DNA of 64,000 nucleotides, from assembly GCA_020632635.1 (NCBI GenBank), contig JACKFE010000001.1, positions 248,001 to 312,000 of the forward strand, written 5' to 3'. Source of the DNA: Nitrospiraceae bacterium (lineage in GTDB: Bacteria > Nitrospirota > Nitrospiria > Nitrospirales > UBA8639). Below are positions 1-9,216 of this stretch, piece after piece. A program made the translations under genes and the position numbers. Numbering within the stretch: position 1 is the first letter of the stretch; each line of letters begins with the position of its first letter. The notes under the pieces are model-generated. The model was not told where the DNA came from. It made no database searches and worked only from the letters and a program-made list of their open reading frames with translations.

Positions 1-2137
1 GCAATTCTGGATCCGCAGCCAAAATGTCTCTGGCGACATCTTTGGCTTTCTTTAATAAGGAAACATCCCGCACCAAATCTGCGACACGAAATTTCAATTC
101 CCCCCACTGCTGTACCCCAAGCACCTGCCCGGGTCCACGAATTTTCAAGTCCTCTTCCGCCAATGCGAAGCCATCCTGACATTCGGTAAAAACCTTCAAC
201 CGATGCTTGGCCAGAGATCGGGACATCTCAGGAGGGGGCATGGGCCAAGTTATTCCAGCGGAAGAAGGAGGCATCCCTTCCAAAGTCAACGAAAATGACC
301 TTTCCATCCCTTCCATTGAGCCTAACCCATGCACCAGCAAGCAATATCCTTGGCTTTGGCCACGTCCTACCCGCCCACGCAACTGATGGAGTTGGGCCAG
401 TCCAAATCGTTCCGCATGCTCAATCACCATAACCGTCGCATTGTGAATGTCCAACCCCACCTCCACAACAGTAGTGGATACTAGAATATCAATACGGCGA
501 GATTGAAAATCATCCATCACATGTTGCTTGTCCTTGGAGGACATCCGTCCATGGAGCAGGCCGATCCGAAATGCGGGCAAGGCTTTCTGTAAGTTTTCCG
601 CTCCCTCGACTGCTGCTTGCAGATCGACCTTTTCAGAAGGTTCGACCAGCGGAAAAACCACATACGCTTGCCGGCCCCCTTCCAGTTCTTTCTGCAACAA
701 TTCGTACACAGCCTTTCGTTGACTGCGCATAAACAGCTTAGTGAGCACCGGCTTTCTGCCAGGGGGAAACTGGTCAATAACCGAAACGTCAAGATCACCG
801 TAAATGGTCATCGCTAGAGTTCGAGGAATCGGGGTCGCCGTCATTACCAATACGTCTGGCTGCCAGGAAGCCTTTTCCCGGAGTCTGGCGCGTTGCAATA
901 CCCCGAACTTATGCTGCTCATCAACAATGACCAAACCCAATCTGTGAAATCGCACATCAGGCTGAAGCAAGGCATGGGTCCCCACCACAATATGGACAGC
1001 TCCAGATTGTAGAAGAGCGAGACTTTCTTCTCGGGCTCGTCCCGACAGCCCGCCCTTTATCAAATGGCAAGAAAGTCCGAGTTTCTCACAGTAGGGCATC
1101 AGCGAGGCATAATGCTGTTCACTTAAAATTTCCGTAGGGGCCATTAAAACAGCCTGATAACCCGCCCCACACGCGATCAGCATCGCATAAAGGGCCACTA
1201 TGGTTTTTCCGCACCCGACATCACCCTGCAACAATCGATTCATGGCGGTTGCTTGAGACATATCCAGCACAATTTCGCGAATGACCCGTTCCTGTGCAGC
1301 CGTCAGGGAAAAAGATAATACTTCCCTAAAGCGGGTCACGAGCGGATTGCTTGGAGAAAATGAGACCCCCTCCACCAACTGGTCAAGAGAGGTTCGCCGC
1401 ATGGCCAGCGCCAATTGCAACAATAATAATTCCTCAAAAGCCAACCGCCGGTGCTCAGATGTCTCGTGCGCATTGAGCTGGGCAACCGACCGCTCTGAAG
1501 AGGGGGAATGCAATACCGGAAAGGACTCAGCCAGGGAAGGCAGCCCCAGGGATTTCCGCAAGGACTCTGGCACCACATCGACAGCCTGGGAAAGATATTG
1601 ATCCAAAATTCCTTGAAGAATGCGACGGAGTTGTTTGGAACTCACCCCATGAGTTTCATGATAAATGGGAATAATTCGTCCTACCTCCTGATCCCCATCG
1701 TCCTCATCCAGGATTTCATACATCGGGGCCTTCATGATTAATTTGTTTCCACGATGATGGGAGCTGGCCGTCACCATTCCTGTTAACAAAACCGATACGC
1801 CCGGGGTAAATGTCCCCTTTAGGAACGGCTGGTTGAAAAACAAACATTCCAGAACCCCGGTATCATCTCGAACAATGACGGTGACCAGGGTCAATCGACG
1901 ACGCGAAGTAATGGCCACGCGGCAAGCTTCCACAATCCCCCGAACTGTCACTTTTACTCCCGGCACCACATTTCGAATCGGGAGAATCTCAAGCCGGTTG
2001 TCATATCGCCAAGGAATATACCAGAGAGCGTCTTCTACAGACCGTATACCAAGCTTTTCCAAAAGAAGCGCCCGTTTCGGACCTACTCCCTTGGCATATT
2101 GGATCGGAACTTGGGAAAGCTGAGAGGAAAACAACAT
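1..2137 (-). CDS. recG: ATP-dependent DNA helicase RecG (C-terminus cut by window edge)
   Basis: RecG remodels stalled replication forks and Holliday junctions, using ATP to drive branch migration in the cytoplasm. The minus strand is open from an ATG at 2137 to the edge, about 712 codons. The N-terminus has the family pattern of a GVGPKRA helix-hairpin-helix near residue 20 followed by an OB-fold wedge domain. A Walker A GDVGCGKT lies near residue 307, the DEQH box of motif II near 404 and the QLRGRVGRG motif VI near 585. The last visible residues (ILAADPEL) match the region close to the normal C-terminus, so only a few dozen residues are missing. The frame stays open upstream of 2137, but this start gives the usual RecG N-terminus. 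It is divergent from rpmB. Confidence 0.95.
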   Translation of the reverse strand, partial: MLFSSQLSQVPIQYAKGVGPKRALLLEKLGIRSVEDALWYIPWRYDNRLEILPIRNVVPGVKVTVRGIVEACRVAITSRRRLTLVTVIVRDDTGVLECLFFNQPFLKGTFTPGVSVLLTGMVTASSHHRGNKLIMKAPMYEILDEDDGDQEVGRIIPIYHETHGVSSKQLRRILQGILDQYLSQAVDVVPESLRKSLGLPSLAESFPVLHSPSSERSVAQLNAHETSEHRRLAFEELLLLQLALAMRRTSLDQLVEGVSFSPSNPLVTRFREVLSFSLTAAQERVIREIVLDMSQATAMNRLLQGDVGCGKTIVALYAMLIACGAGYQAVLMAPTEILSEQHYASLMPYCEKLGLSCHLIKGGLSGRAREESLALLQSGAVHIVVGTHALLQPDVRFHRLGLVIVDEQHKFGVLQRARLREKASWQPDVLVMTATPIPRTLAMTIYGDLDVSVIDQFPPGRKPVLTKLFMRSQRKAVYELLQKELEGGRQAYVVFPLVEPSEKVDLQAAVEGAENLQKALPAFRIGLLHGRMSSKDKQHVMDDFQSRRIDILVSTTVVEVGLDIHNATVMVIEHAERFGLAQLHQLRGRVGRGQSQGYCLLVHGLGSMEGMERSFSLTLEGMPPSSAGITWPMPPPEMSRSLAKHRLKVFTECQDGFALAEEDLKIRGPGQVLGVQQWGELKFRVADLVRDVSLLKKAKDVARDILAADPEL

Positions 2138-2418
2138 AGCACCCTTTATCCGAAAGCTATTTCTGGATTCTTGGCTTTCAGAAAAGATACGAGGAGCCCT
2201 GGATTCCGCGAGGAAAGACTCGCGGCAATTTTTTCATGAATGTCTCCCACTGGATGGAGCAGGAATTCCGTCAGCCCAAAAATCCCTCCATTCCTCTTTT
2301 GTTTTAAGAAACTTGAGTGTACAATAGCACCTGTGGTAACAAGGAAGGTAGGAATTTTGATTTTTTGTTGTATTTATTGAAATCCACTCCAATTTACGTT
2401 TAAACGAGGACATACATC

Positions 2419-2610
2419 ATGGCTCTTTCATGTGAAATCTGTGGGAAAAACCGCCAAGTTGGCAATAACGTCAGTCATGCCAATAATCGGACCAAACGCG
2501 TTTTTCGACCCAACCTTCGGTCCGTTCGGGCTTTGGTTAAAGGAGCTGCTAAACGAATGCGGGTATGCACCCGTTGTTTACGCTCTGGCCTAATTCAAAA
2601 AGCGGTGTAA
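2419..2610 (+). CDS. rpmB: 50S ribosomal protein L28
   Basis: L28 is a small protein of the large ribosomal subunit. The 63-residue product has the L28 signature (CEICGK, SHANNRTKR, RVCTRCLRSG). It keeps two CxxC pairs (residues 5-8 and 51-54), so it is the zinc-binding C+ paralogue type rather than the cysteine-free form. The ATG at 2419 follows a GAGGA ribosome-binding site. It stands alone, about 280 bp from divergent recG, and is closed by a strong terminator at 2660-2699. A TACAAT -10-like hexamer at 2320-2325 could serve it, but no good -35 is visible. Confidence 0.97.
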   Translation: MALSCEICGKNRQVGNNVSHANNRTKRVFRPNLRSVRALVKGAAKRMRVCTRCLRSGLIQKAV

Positions 2611-2659
2611 TATTCTACAGACCTTTTACCTCAAGATCTTCTCCTAAAAAACACTTGGT

Positions 2660-2699
2660 AAACCCCGCCTTCCTTAGTAAAAGGGAGACGGGGTTTTTT
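2660..2699 (+). terminator. Intrinsic terminator after rpmB
   Basis: The arms AACCCCG(CCT) and (AG)ACGGGGTT fold into a GC-rich hairpin that is followed directly by a run of six T on the plus strand. It lies 50 bp after the rpmB stop and separates rpmB from lnt. Confidence 0.85.
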
Positions 2700-2731
2700 C
2701 TAAGGGATCACCCCTTTCGACAAGTCTCATT

Positions 2732-4312
2732 GTGCAACCGACCACACTCATCCGTTTTGTCGCCGTCACGCTAACCGGTCTTATTCATCCGCTATGCTTT
2801 CCTAATTTTGATCAAGGCTGGCTGGCCTGGATAGTCCTGGTTCCCCTCCACTGGGCTCTTTCCGGACTTACAACCCGTCAAGCATTCCGGTATGGCTGGC
2901 TGGCTGGAATCATTGCCTTCGCCGGAACTGTCACCTGGGTCATCACGGCCATGAATCAATTCGGACAAGTCCCCATGGTTATCAGTTCGGCTTTGATGCT
3001 TCTGTTGGCCACCTATTTGGGGCTATTCATCGGTGTCTATGCATGGGGTTATGCCTTATTCCAAAAGCACTACCCAGATAGTCAGTGGCTAACAGCCCCA
3101 TCCCTGTGGGTCGCGCTGGAGTATCTGCGGACTTACGCGTTTAGCGGACTACCCTGGGCACTTTTAGGATACTCTCAATATCAATGGCTTTCCCTTATTC
3201 AATTCGCAGATATCACGGGGGTCTATGGAGTTTCCTTTCTATTAGTGATGGCCAATGTCGTCATCACTCAATATCTGACAAGAATCCGCACCGACTCCCC
3301 CCAAGCCGCAACCATCTCGACGGGCGAAAAAACGTGGATTCCCCTGGGGGGATTGGGTCTCACCCTTGGATTGGCGCTGGCGTACGGAACATGGCAAATT
3401 CACCATCAACAACTCCTGAATACAACCGCCCCTATGCTGAAAGTCGGGGTTGTGCAGGCCAATATCGAACAAGGGAAAAAGTGGGACGAACAGTATCGCG
3501 ATGAAACAATGGAGCGGTATATCCGGCTCAGCTTGGAGGCAGGCCGGGACACAGACCTCCTCATTTGGCCGGAAGCGGCTACACCGTTTTTATTCGAGCA
3601 GGAACCCGACTACCAAGAAAAAATTCGGCAGGTTCTTCGGACAACCAACAGTCCATTGTTATTTGGCAGTCCCACCGTTCGCTTTCACCCGGACGGCCGG
3701 CCCTATCTCTTTAATAGCGCGTTTCTGTTGGATCACGAAGGTCAGATCACCCATCGGTATGACAAACGGCACTTGGTACCGTTCGGTGAATATATTCCAC
3801 TCAAATCTATCCTCTTCTTTTTGGATAAATTGGTGGTCGGGATTGGGGATTTTCAAGAAGGGCAAGGCCCTCTGACCCTACCCCTGATGGTCCCTCGCCT
3901 AGACAGTGTCACCAAACTTGGAGTTCCCATTTGCTTTGAAGTCATTTTCCCCGACCTGGTCCGACGCATGGCCCATGAAGGTGCAAATGCGATGGTCACC
4001 ATTACCAATGATGCATGGTTTGGAAAATCTGCTGCTCCCTACCAACATTTTGGCATGGTCGTCTTTCGGGCCGTGGAAAATCATTTGGCATTTGCCCGCG
4101 CCGCGAATACCGGAATATCCGGATTCATAGACCCCACCGGCGCCATTCTCGAAGCTACCCCCATCTTTACGGAACAGGCCAAGACCGCCACGCTTCCGCT
4201 TCGTCACACACTGACATTTTATGCGCAATTCGGAGATGTCTTTAGTTGGATTTGTGTTATACTGACGGGTATTTTGATAATCGGCACCCGCTCACAGGCA
4301 CGCCAAACTTGA
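2732..4312 (+). CDS. lnt: Apolipoprotein N-acyltransferase
   Basis: Lnt adds the third acyl chain to the N-terminal cysteine of lipoproteins in the inner membrane, the last maturation step before Lol sorting. The 526-residue protein has six or so N-terminal membrane segments followed by a nitrilase-fold domain. The catalytic triad is visible: Glu in WPEA near residue 281, Lys in DKRH near 343 and Cys in PICFE near 400. The extra PFGEYIP loop is typical of Lnt. The start is GTG at 2732. The lolCE-lolD pair of the same pathway lies 2.7 kb downstream on the same strand, with prfB and lysS between. Confidence 0.96.
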   Translation: MQPTTLIRFVAVTLTGLIHPLCFPNFDQGWLAWIVLVPLHWALSGLTTRQAFRYGWLAGIIAFAGTVTWVITAMNQFGQVPMVISSALMLLLATYLGLFIGVYAWGYALFQKHYPDSQWLTAPSLWVALEYLRTYAFSGLPWALLGYSQYQWLSLIQFADITGVYGVSFLLVMANVVITQYLTRIRTDSPQAATISTGEKTWIPLGGLGLTLGLALAYGTWQIHHQQLLNTTAPMLKVGVVQANIEQGKKWDEQYRDETMERYIRLSLEAGRDTDLLIWPEAATPFLFEQEPDYQEKIRQVLRTTNSPLLFGSPTVRFHPDGRPYLFNSAFLLDHEGQITHRYDKRHLVPFGEYIPLKSILFFLDKLVVGIGDFQEGQGPLTLPLMVPRLDSVTKLGVPICFEVIFPDLVRRMAHEGANAMVTITNDAWFGKSAAPYQHFGMVVFRAVENHLAFARAANTGISGFIDPTGAILEATPIFTEQAKTATLPLRHTLTFYAQFGDVFSWICVILTGILIIGTRSQARQT

Positions 4313-4363
4313 CATCACGCAACATCGCTCAGACGATTATTCTCACAGGGAGGTATTCTGAAT

Positions 4364-5486
4364 ATGTTAGAGGACATTCGGTTGCGCATGGAAAAAATCC
4401 AGGATCGCATTCATGAATTGCGGAGGTATCTTTGACCTCCCTAAACTGACTTCGGAACTTGAAGAACTTGAACGGGAAACCTCCCAGCCCGGATTTTGGA
4501 ACAATGCGAAACATGCCGCCAAGGTCGGACGGCGAAAGTCTGACATTGAACATTCCCTGGAACGCCTACGGACCCTTGATCAACAGCGAGACGATCTCCA
4601 GGCTATCCTCGACCTTATCGGACAGAGGGGTGATCCGGAATTAGAGGCGGAATGGAGCCAAGGGATCCAAGCGGTGGAACAGACCTTGGATACCTGGCGT
4701 TTGGAACGGCTCCTGGCCGATGAGCATGACCAGAATAATGCCATTTTGAGTATCAACCCTGGCGCGGGAGGGACGGAATCCCAGGACTGGGCTCAGATGC
4801 TCATGAGAATGTATGTACGGTGGGCGCAAGAGCGAGGATTTAAGGTGGAAACCATTGATTTGCAACCAGGAGATGAAGCCGGTATCAAAAACGTGACCCT
4901 AGGCATCTCCGGCCCCTATGCCTATGGTTATCTCCGATCCGAAGCCGGCGTTCACCGTCTCGTGCGAATTTCTCCCTTTGATGCCAATAAACGACGCCAC
5001 ACATCTTTTGCCGCCGTGGGGGTGTATCCGGAATTGGACGATGACATTGATATCGTCATCGAAGATAAAGATTTGAAAATCGATACATTCCGTGCGGGAG
5101 GGGCAGGCGGACAAAATGTCAATAAAGTGGAAACAGCCATTCGAATGACCCATCTCCCAACTGGTATCGTGGTGCAATGCCAAAATGAACGGTCACAATT
5201 ACAAAATCGGCTAGGTGCCATGCGAGTGCTGAAAGCCAAGCTCTTCGAACTGGAACAGAAAAAAAAGGAAGAAGAGTTTCAACATATTGTTGGAGAGAAA
5301 AAGGACATTGCCTGGGGCAGTCAAATCCGCTCATATGTCTTTCAACCCTATCAAATGGTCAAAGATCATCGAACCAATCACGAGTCAGGCAACGTCACCG
5401 CAGTTATGGATGGCGCGCTGGATCCCTTCATTGAAGCGTATTTATCGATGAAAGCTTCTCAGTCGGCACCAACCTCGCACGCATAG
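4364..5486 (+). CDS. prfB: Peptide chain release factor 2, expressed by programmed +1 frameshift
   Basis: RF2 reads UAA and UGA stop codons. The product needs a +1 frameshift. Translation starts at ATG 4364, reads 23 codons to CTT (4430-4432) and meets an in-frame TGA (4433-4435). Skipping one base puts GAC (4434) in frame for the remaining 350 codons, giving about 373 residues, normal for RF2. The site has the known elements: an internal Shine-Dalgarno GGAGG at 4422-4426, then TAT CTT TGA C. Low RF2 therefore favours the shift and makes RF2 autoregulated, as established for this family. The codon-recognition tripeptide SPF lies near residue 205 and the catalytic GGQ near 248. An annotation beginning at ATG 4413 would miss the true N-terminus. 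Confidence 0.96.
4422..4436 (+). promoter_or_regulatory. RF2 programmed frameshift signal
   Basis: GGAGG (4422-4426) acts as an internal Shine-Dalgarno three bases before the slippery CTT, followed by TGA and C. TGA-C is the weak termination context seen at nearly all RF2 shift sites. It makes prfB expression depend on RF2 level. Confidence 0.93.
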
Positions 5487-5513
5487 CAGGTCATTATGTT
5501 CAACACTTTTTGA

Positions 5514-7016
5514 ATGAACCGACATACCATGGATGAATTGAACGAACAGCGGCAACAACGGTTGGAGAAACTCGCCTCCCTTCAAGAGAAAGGCATTCGG
5601 CCATTTGGCACTCGGTTCCCCGCATCCCATACTCTGGAGGACATCCTCACCTCATATTCTTCCCGGACTAAGGAAGAACTGGAACAGAGTCCTATCACTT
5701 GCCGAGTGGCCGGACGGATCATGGCCCTCCGACGATTCGGCAAAGCGGCCTTTTCCGGGTTACAGGAGGAAGGCTTTCGCCTCCAAGTGTATCTCAAGAA
5801 AGATTTATTGGATGAGGCGGCCTATGAATTATCCCAAACACTGGATCTTGGCGACTGGATCGGGGTGGAGGGCAAACTGTTCAGGACCAAAACCGATGAA
5901 TTGACGGTTGAAGTGCATACCCTGACCTTTTTATCGAAAGGGCTTCGCCCTCTTCCCGAAAAGTGGCATGGCCTCACCGATATTGAAACACGCTACCGGC
6001 AACGCTACGTCGATCTTATTGCCAACCCTTCGGTGCACCAAGTATTTCGAACGCGAAGTCGCATCATCAATTCGATTCGCGGGTTTCTCGCAAACCGGGG
6101 ATTTCTGGAAGTAGAAACTCCGATGATGCATCCCATTCCCGGCGGAGCGACCGCACGCCCCTTCGTGACCCATCATAATACCTTGGATACCGATCTGTAT
6201 TTACGGGTAGCTCCAGAACTCTATCTAAAACGATTGATCGTCGGGGGATTTCGCCGAGTCTTTGAGATTAATCGAAACTTCCGGAACGAGGGAATTTCCA
6301 CGATCCACAACCCTGAGTTTACGATGCTCGAATTCTATCAGGCTTATGCGGATTATCATGACCTCATGGACCTGACCGAACAACTCTTTATCCAGCTCTC
6401 TCAGGAAGTCTGCCACACCGTGGAGTTGGATTATCAGGGACAACAGATCAACATGGCTTCCCCATGGCGACGCATAGGCTATCTGGATGCCATTCTGGAA
6501 GTGAATAAGCTGGATGCCCAGGTGCTATCCGACCACACATGCGCTCGTGAGGCAGCCACGCGCTTGGGTGTTGAATGCTCCCCTCAGGCCAGCCATATGG
6601 ACATCCTCGTCGCACTGTTTGAAGAAACCGTGGAGGCCACTCTGATTCAACCAACGTTTATTACCGATTTCCCATTGGACATTTCGCCATTGGCCAGAAG
6701 AAAAGAATCCCATCCAACATTGACTGACCGGTTCGAACTATTTATCGGTGGGCGGGAATTGGCCAATGGGTTTTCGGAGTTAAACGATCCGCTGGATCAA
6801 CGCCAGCGCTTTGAAGGGCAAGTCGCATTACGAGACGCTGGGGACGAAGAAGCCCATTACCTAGATGAAGATTTTATCCGAGCATTGGAATACGGCATGC
6901 CACCAACCGCAGGCGAGGGTATCGGCATCGACCGGCTCGTTATGCTCCTGACCAATCAGGCCTCCATTCGCGATGTCATTCTGTTTCCCCAATTACGACC
7001 GGATCGGCCTGCGTGA
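5514..7016 (+). CDS. lysS: Lysyl-tRNA synthetase, class II
   Basis: LysRS charges tRNA-Lys with lysine in the cytoplasm. The 500-residue protein has an N-terminal OB-fold anticodon-binding domain (about residues 60-165) and a class II catalytic core. Motif 2 (FRNEGIS) lies near residue 256 and motif 3 (GEGIGIDR) near 465. Length fits the bacterial LysS family. Two in-frame ATGs, 5514 and 5529, are both plausible and neither has a clear Shine-Dalgarno. A five-codon reading frame starting at 5496 ends in TGA immediately before the ATG at 5514, which could help by coupling but may be chance. The stop overlaps the GTG start of the next gene by four bases (GTGA). Confidence 0.96.
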   Translation: MNRHTMDELNEQRQQRLEKLASLQEKGIRPFGTRFPASHTLEDILTSYSSRTKEELEQSPITCRVAGRIMALRRFGKAAFSGLQEEGFRLQVYLKKDLLDEAAYELSQTLDLGDWIGVEGKLFRTKTDELTVEVHTLTFLSKGLRPLPEKWHGLTDIETRYRQRYVDLIANPSVHQVFRTRSRIINSIRGFLANRGFLEVETPMMHPIPGGATARPFVTHHNTLDTDLYLRVAPELYLKRLIVGGFRRVFEINRNFRNEGISTIHNPEFTMLEFYQAYADYHDLMDLTEQLFIQLSQEVCHTVELDYQGQQINMASPWRRIGYLDAILEVNKLDAQVLSDHTCAREAATRLGVECSPQASHMDILVALFEETVEATLIQPTFITDFPLDISPLARRKESHPTLTDRFELFIGGRELANGFSELNDPLDQRQRFEGQVALRDAGDEEAHYLDEDFIRALEYGMPPTAGEGIGIDRLVMLLTNQASIRDVILFPQLRPDRPA

Positions 7017-8308
7017 CCCTCCCATACGAAATCCTTGTGGGGCTCCGGTATCTGAAGGCCAAACGCCGTCAGCGTACCATTTCCCTCAATACCTTTATTT
7101 CCATTGCGGGGATTACCTTGGGAGTGGCCGCCTTGATTGGCACCCTGGGAATCATGACGGGGTTTAAGGAAGATTTACAGACTAAAATTCTTGGGACGAC
7201 TGCCCATATCATTGTCCAGGAGCGTGGCACCAATGATATGAAGGGCTACGCCGATTTGGTCAAACAAATTGAACACGTTCCGGATGTGTTGGCGAGCGCC
7301 CCCTTCATCTTTAAACAGATCCTGGTTACATCCAAAACTGCCGTTCAAGGTGTGGTCCTTCGGGGCATTGATCCCCAACTAGAGACCCAGGTTACGGACT
7401 TGCAGAGCAATTTAAAATTTGGGGAGCTCGCGCATCTCGAGCATCCACCAGAATTTCTCACTCCACCCACTCTAAACGCCACATCGCCGGAAAAATCTGA
7501 GGGATCTCAGTCCAAGAATAAGCTCCCAGGGATTATTGTGGGTAAAGAACTGTCATTTCGACTGGGCGTCTTTCTCGGTGATACCTTAAATGTGGTATCC
7601 CCTGTTGGTCCCATGACTTCCTTCACCATGACTCCTAAAATCCGGCCATTTACCGTTGTCGGCATTTTTGAATCCGGCATGTTTGAATATGATTCATCCC
7701 TTGCCTATATCAGCTTGAGAGAAGCGCAAAACTTTTTCGGCCTTGGCGATACCGTGACGGGCATTCAGGTGAAAGTCAATGATGTGTTTCTCGCGCAGGA
7801 CATTGCACATCGGATTGAAGCGACGTTAGGGACCGGGTATTTGGCGCGGGATTGGATGCAGCTAAACCGCAATCTTTTTTCAGCGCTGAAAATGGAAAAA
7901 ACCATGATGTTCCTGCTCCTGGTGCTCATTACACTAGTAGCCTCCTTTAACATTGTGGGAACCTTGACCATGATCGTGAACGAGAAGCAACGGGAGATCG
8001 CCATTCTCAAAGCCATGGGAGCAACTCCTCAGGCCATCATGCGGATTTTCATGCTCAACGGAGTAGTGATCGGCTTGGTTGGCACCGCCATCGGCATTCC
8101 CCTGGGCTACACCTTTCTCTATCTCATTGAGAATTACTGGACCTTTGACGCCTCGGTCTATTACATCTCCAAAATTCCCGTCCATATCATACCGCTGGAC
8201 GTCATCATGGTCGGGGCGTCCGCGATTCTCATTAGTTTTGCCGCGACGCTGTATCCCTCATGGCAGGCAGCCAAACTGGATCCGGTAAGCGCTCTACGTT
8301 ATGAATAA
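7013..8308 (+). CDS. lolC: Lipoprotein-releasing ABC transporter permease (LolC/LolE type)
   Basis: This FtsX-type permease extracts lipoproteins from the inner membrane for transfer to the periplasmic carrier. The 431-residue product has one N-terminal membrane helix (about 25-45), a large periplasmic domain and three C-terminal helices with the FtsX signature (EKQREIAILKAMGA near residue 325). The GTG start at 7013 overlaps the lysS stop and its own end overlaps lolD by 8 bp, so the genes are translationally coupled. Only one permease gene is present, so the transporter is probably a homodimer as in LolF-type systems; this is inference. Confidence 0.92.
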   Translation: MTLPYEILVGLRYLKAKRRQRTISLNTFISIAGITLGVAALIGTLGIMTGFKEDLQTKILGTTAHIIVQERGTNDMKGYADLVKQIEHVPDVLASAPFIFKQILVTSKTAVQGVVLRGIDPQLETQVTDLQSNLKFGELAHLEHPPEFLTPPTLNATSPEKSEGSQSKNKLPGIIVGKELSFRLGVFLGDTLNVVSPVGPMTSFTMTPKIRPFTVVGIFESGMFEYDSSLAYISLREAQNFFGLGDTVTGIQVKVNDVFLAQDIAHRIEATLGTGYLARDWMQLNRNLFSALKMEKTMMFLLLVLITLVASFNIVGTLTMIVNEKQREIAILKAMGATPQAIMRIFMLNGVVIGLVGTAIGIPLGYTFLYLIENYWTFDASVYYISKIPVHIIPLDVIMVGASAILISFAATLYPSWQAAKLDPVSALRYE

Positions 8309-9101
8309 CCCTGACACTCTCTCTCAGTCCAATCCTCAACCTCTGGTCTTGATCAAGGACTTATGCCGGTCGTTCAAAATGGGCAAACAGACGGTCAAGG
8401 TGTTAAACGGAATCAATTTGACTTTACACCGGCAGGAAATGGTCTCCATCGTTGGCGCCTCCGGTGCCGGCAAAAGTACCTTGTTGCACATTATGGGCAC
8501 ATTGGATCGTCCAACCAGCGGCCAGGTCCTCTTTGAAGGGAAAAATCTTTTCAAAGCCAGTGAGACGACATTAGCCAAGTTCCGGAACCGATTCATCGGG
8601 TTCGTGTTTCAATTTCACCATTTACTGCCTGAGTTCACAGCCCTGGAAAACACCTATCTCCCGGCACTGATCCAAAAAACCCCTAAAAGCCAGGCAATAC
8701 AATCGGCCACAGATTTATTAACCGAAGTGGGATTATCCCATCGGCTGCATCATAAACCCGGTGAGCTATCAGGTGGGGAACAACAACGAGTAGCAGTGGC
8801 CAGAGCTCTCATTCGGAACCCCGTGCTGGTGTTGGCGGACGAACCAACTGGCAATCTGGACACGCATACCGGAGATGACTTATTTGCATTATTACGAAAG
8901 CTCAATGCAAGTCATGGAACAGCATTCGTGATTGTCACTCATAACGAAAAGCTTTCCCATCAAACAGACCGGCTCATCCACTTGCAGGATGGTCACATCA
9001 TCGACGACCGCTGTCTCTCTGCCTCCAGGGTGACCGAATCTTCTGAGCATCCGGAAGATGAAAAGGGGGGGCTTCATCTAGATGAAGCCCCCCCTTTGTG
9101 A
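8301..9101 (+). CDS. lolD: Lipoprotein-releasing ABC transporter ATPase LolD
   Basis: LolD powers lipoprotein release by the LolC/E permease. The 266-residue ATPase has Walker A (GASGAGKST) near residue 51, the LSGGEQQR signature near 156, Walker B (LVLADEPTGNLD) near 176 and the H-loop (VTHN) near 213. It overlaps the permease gene by 8 bp. The C-terminus is longer than the usual LolD of about 230 residues, and its final codons form one arm-to-arm perfect 18-bp palindrome (9062-9097) that probably also serves as the terminator. Confidence 0.94.
   Translation: MNNPDTLSQSNPQPLVLIKDLCRSFKMGKQTVKVLNGINLTLHRQEMVSIVGASGAGKSTLLHIMGTLDRPTSGQVLFEGKNLFKASETTLAKFRNRFIGFVFQFHHLLPEFTALENTYLPALIQKTPKSQAIQSATDLLTEVGLSHRLHHKPGELSGGEQQRVAVARALIRNPVLVLADEPTGNLDTHTGDDLFALLRKLNASHGTAFVIVTHNEKLSHQTDRLIHLQDGHIIDDRCLSASRVTESSEHPEDEKGGLHLDEAPPL
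9062..9097 (+). terminator. Perfect 18-bp palindrome in the lolD 3' end, likely bidirectional terminator
   Basis: Positions 9062-9079 and 9080-9097 are exact reverse complements with no spacer (centre ATCT|AGAT, outer AAAGGGGGGG). The stem has seven consecutive G:C pairs and ends in AAA/TTT on both sides. It sits wholly inside the last codons of lolD, whose stop is at 9099-9101, and lies between lolD (+) and the convergent lipoprotein gene (-). The structure is directly visible; termination in both directions is inferred. Confidence 0.75.
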
Positions 9102-9216
9102 TACTTCCAAGAGGGAAAACCCTCTCTTTCCTATATTAACGAAACGATCGTTCCTTCCAGCAATGAGACCTCAAATCAACAAATACCTCTCGGGATCAGG
9201 CCGCTCACAAGGCAAC

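Noticed and set aside
1281..1601. Plus-strand frame inside recG
   Set aside because: Antisense to the well-supported RecG frame.
2377..2404. TTGAAA-16-TTTAAA promoter for rpmB
   Set aside because: It would start transcription within a few bases of the ATG and remove the ribosome-binding site from the message.
5496..5513. Five-codon leader frame before lysS
   Set aside because: It ends in TGA next to the ATG at 5514 and could couple translation, but such short frames arise often by chance.
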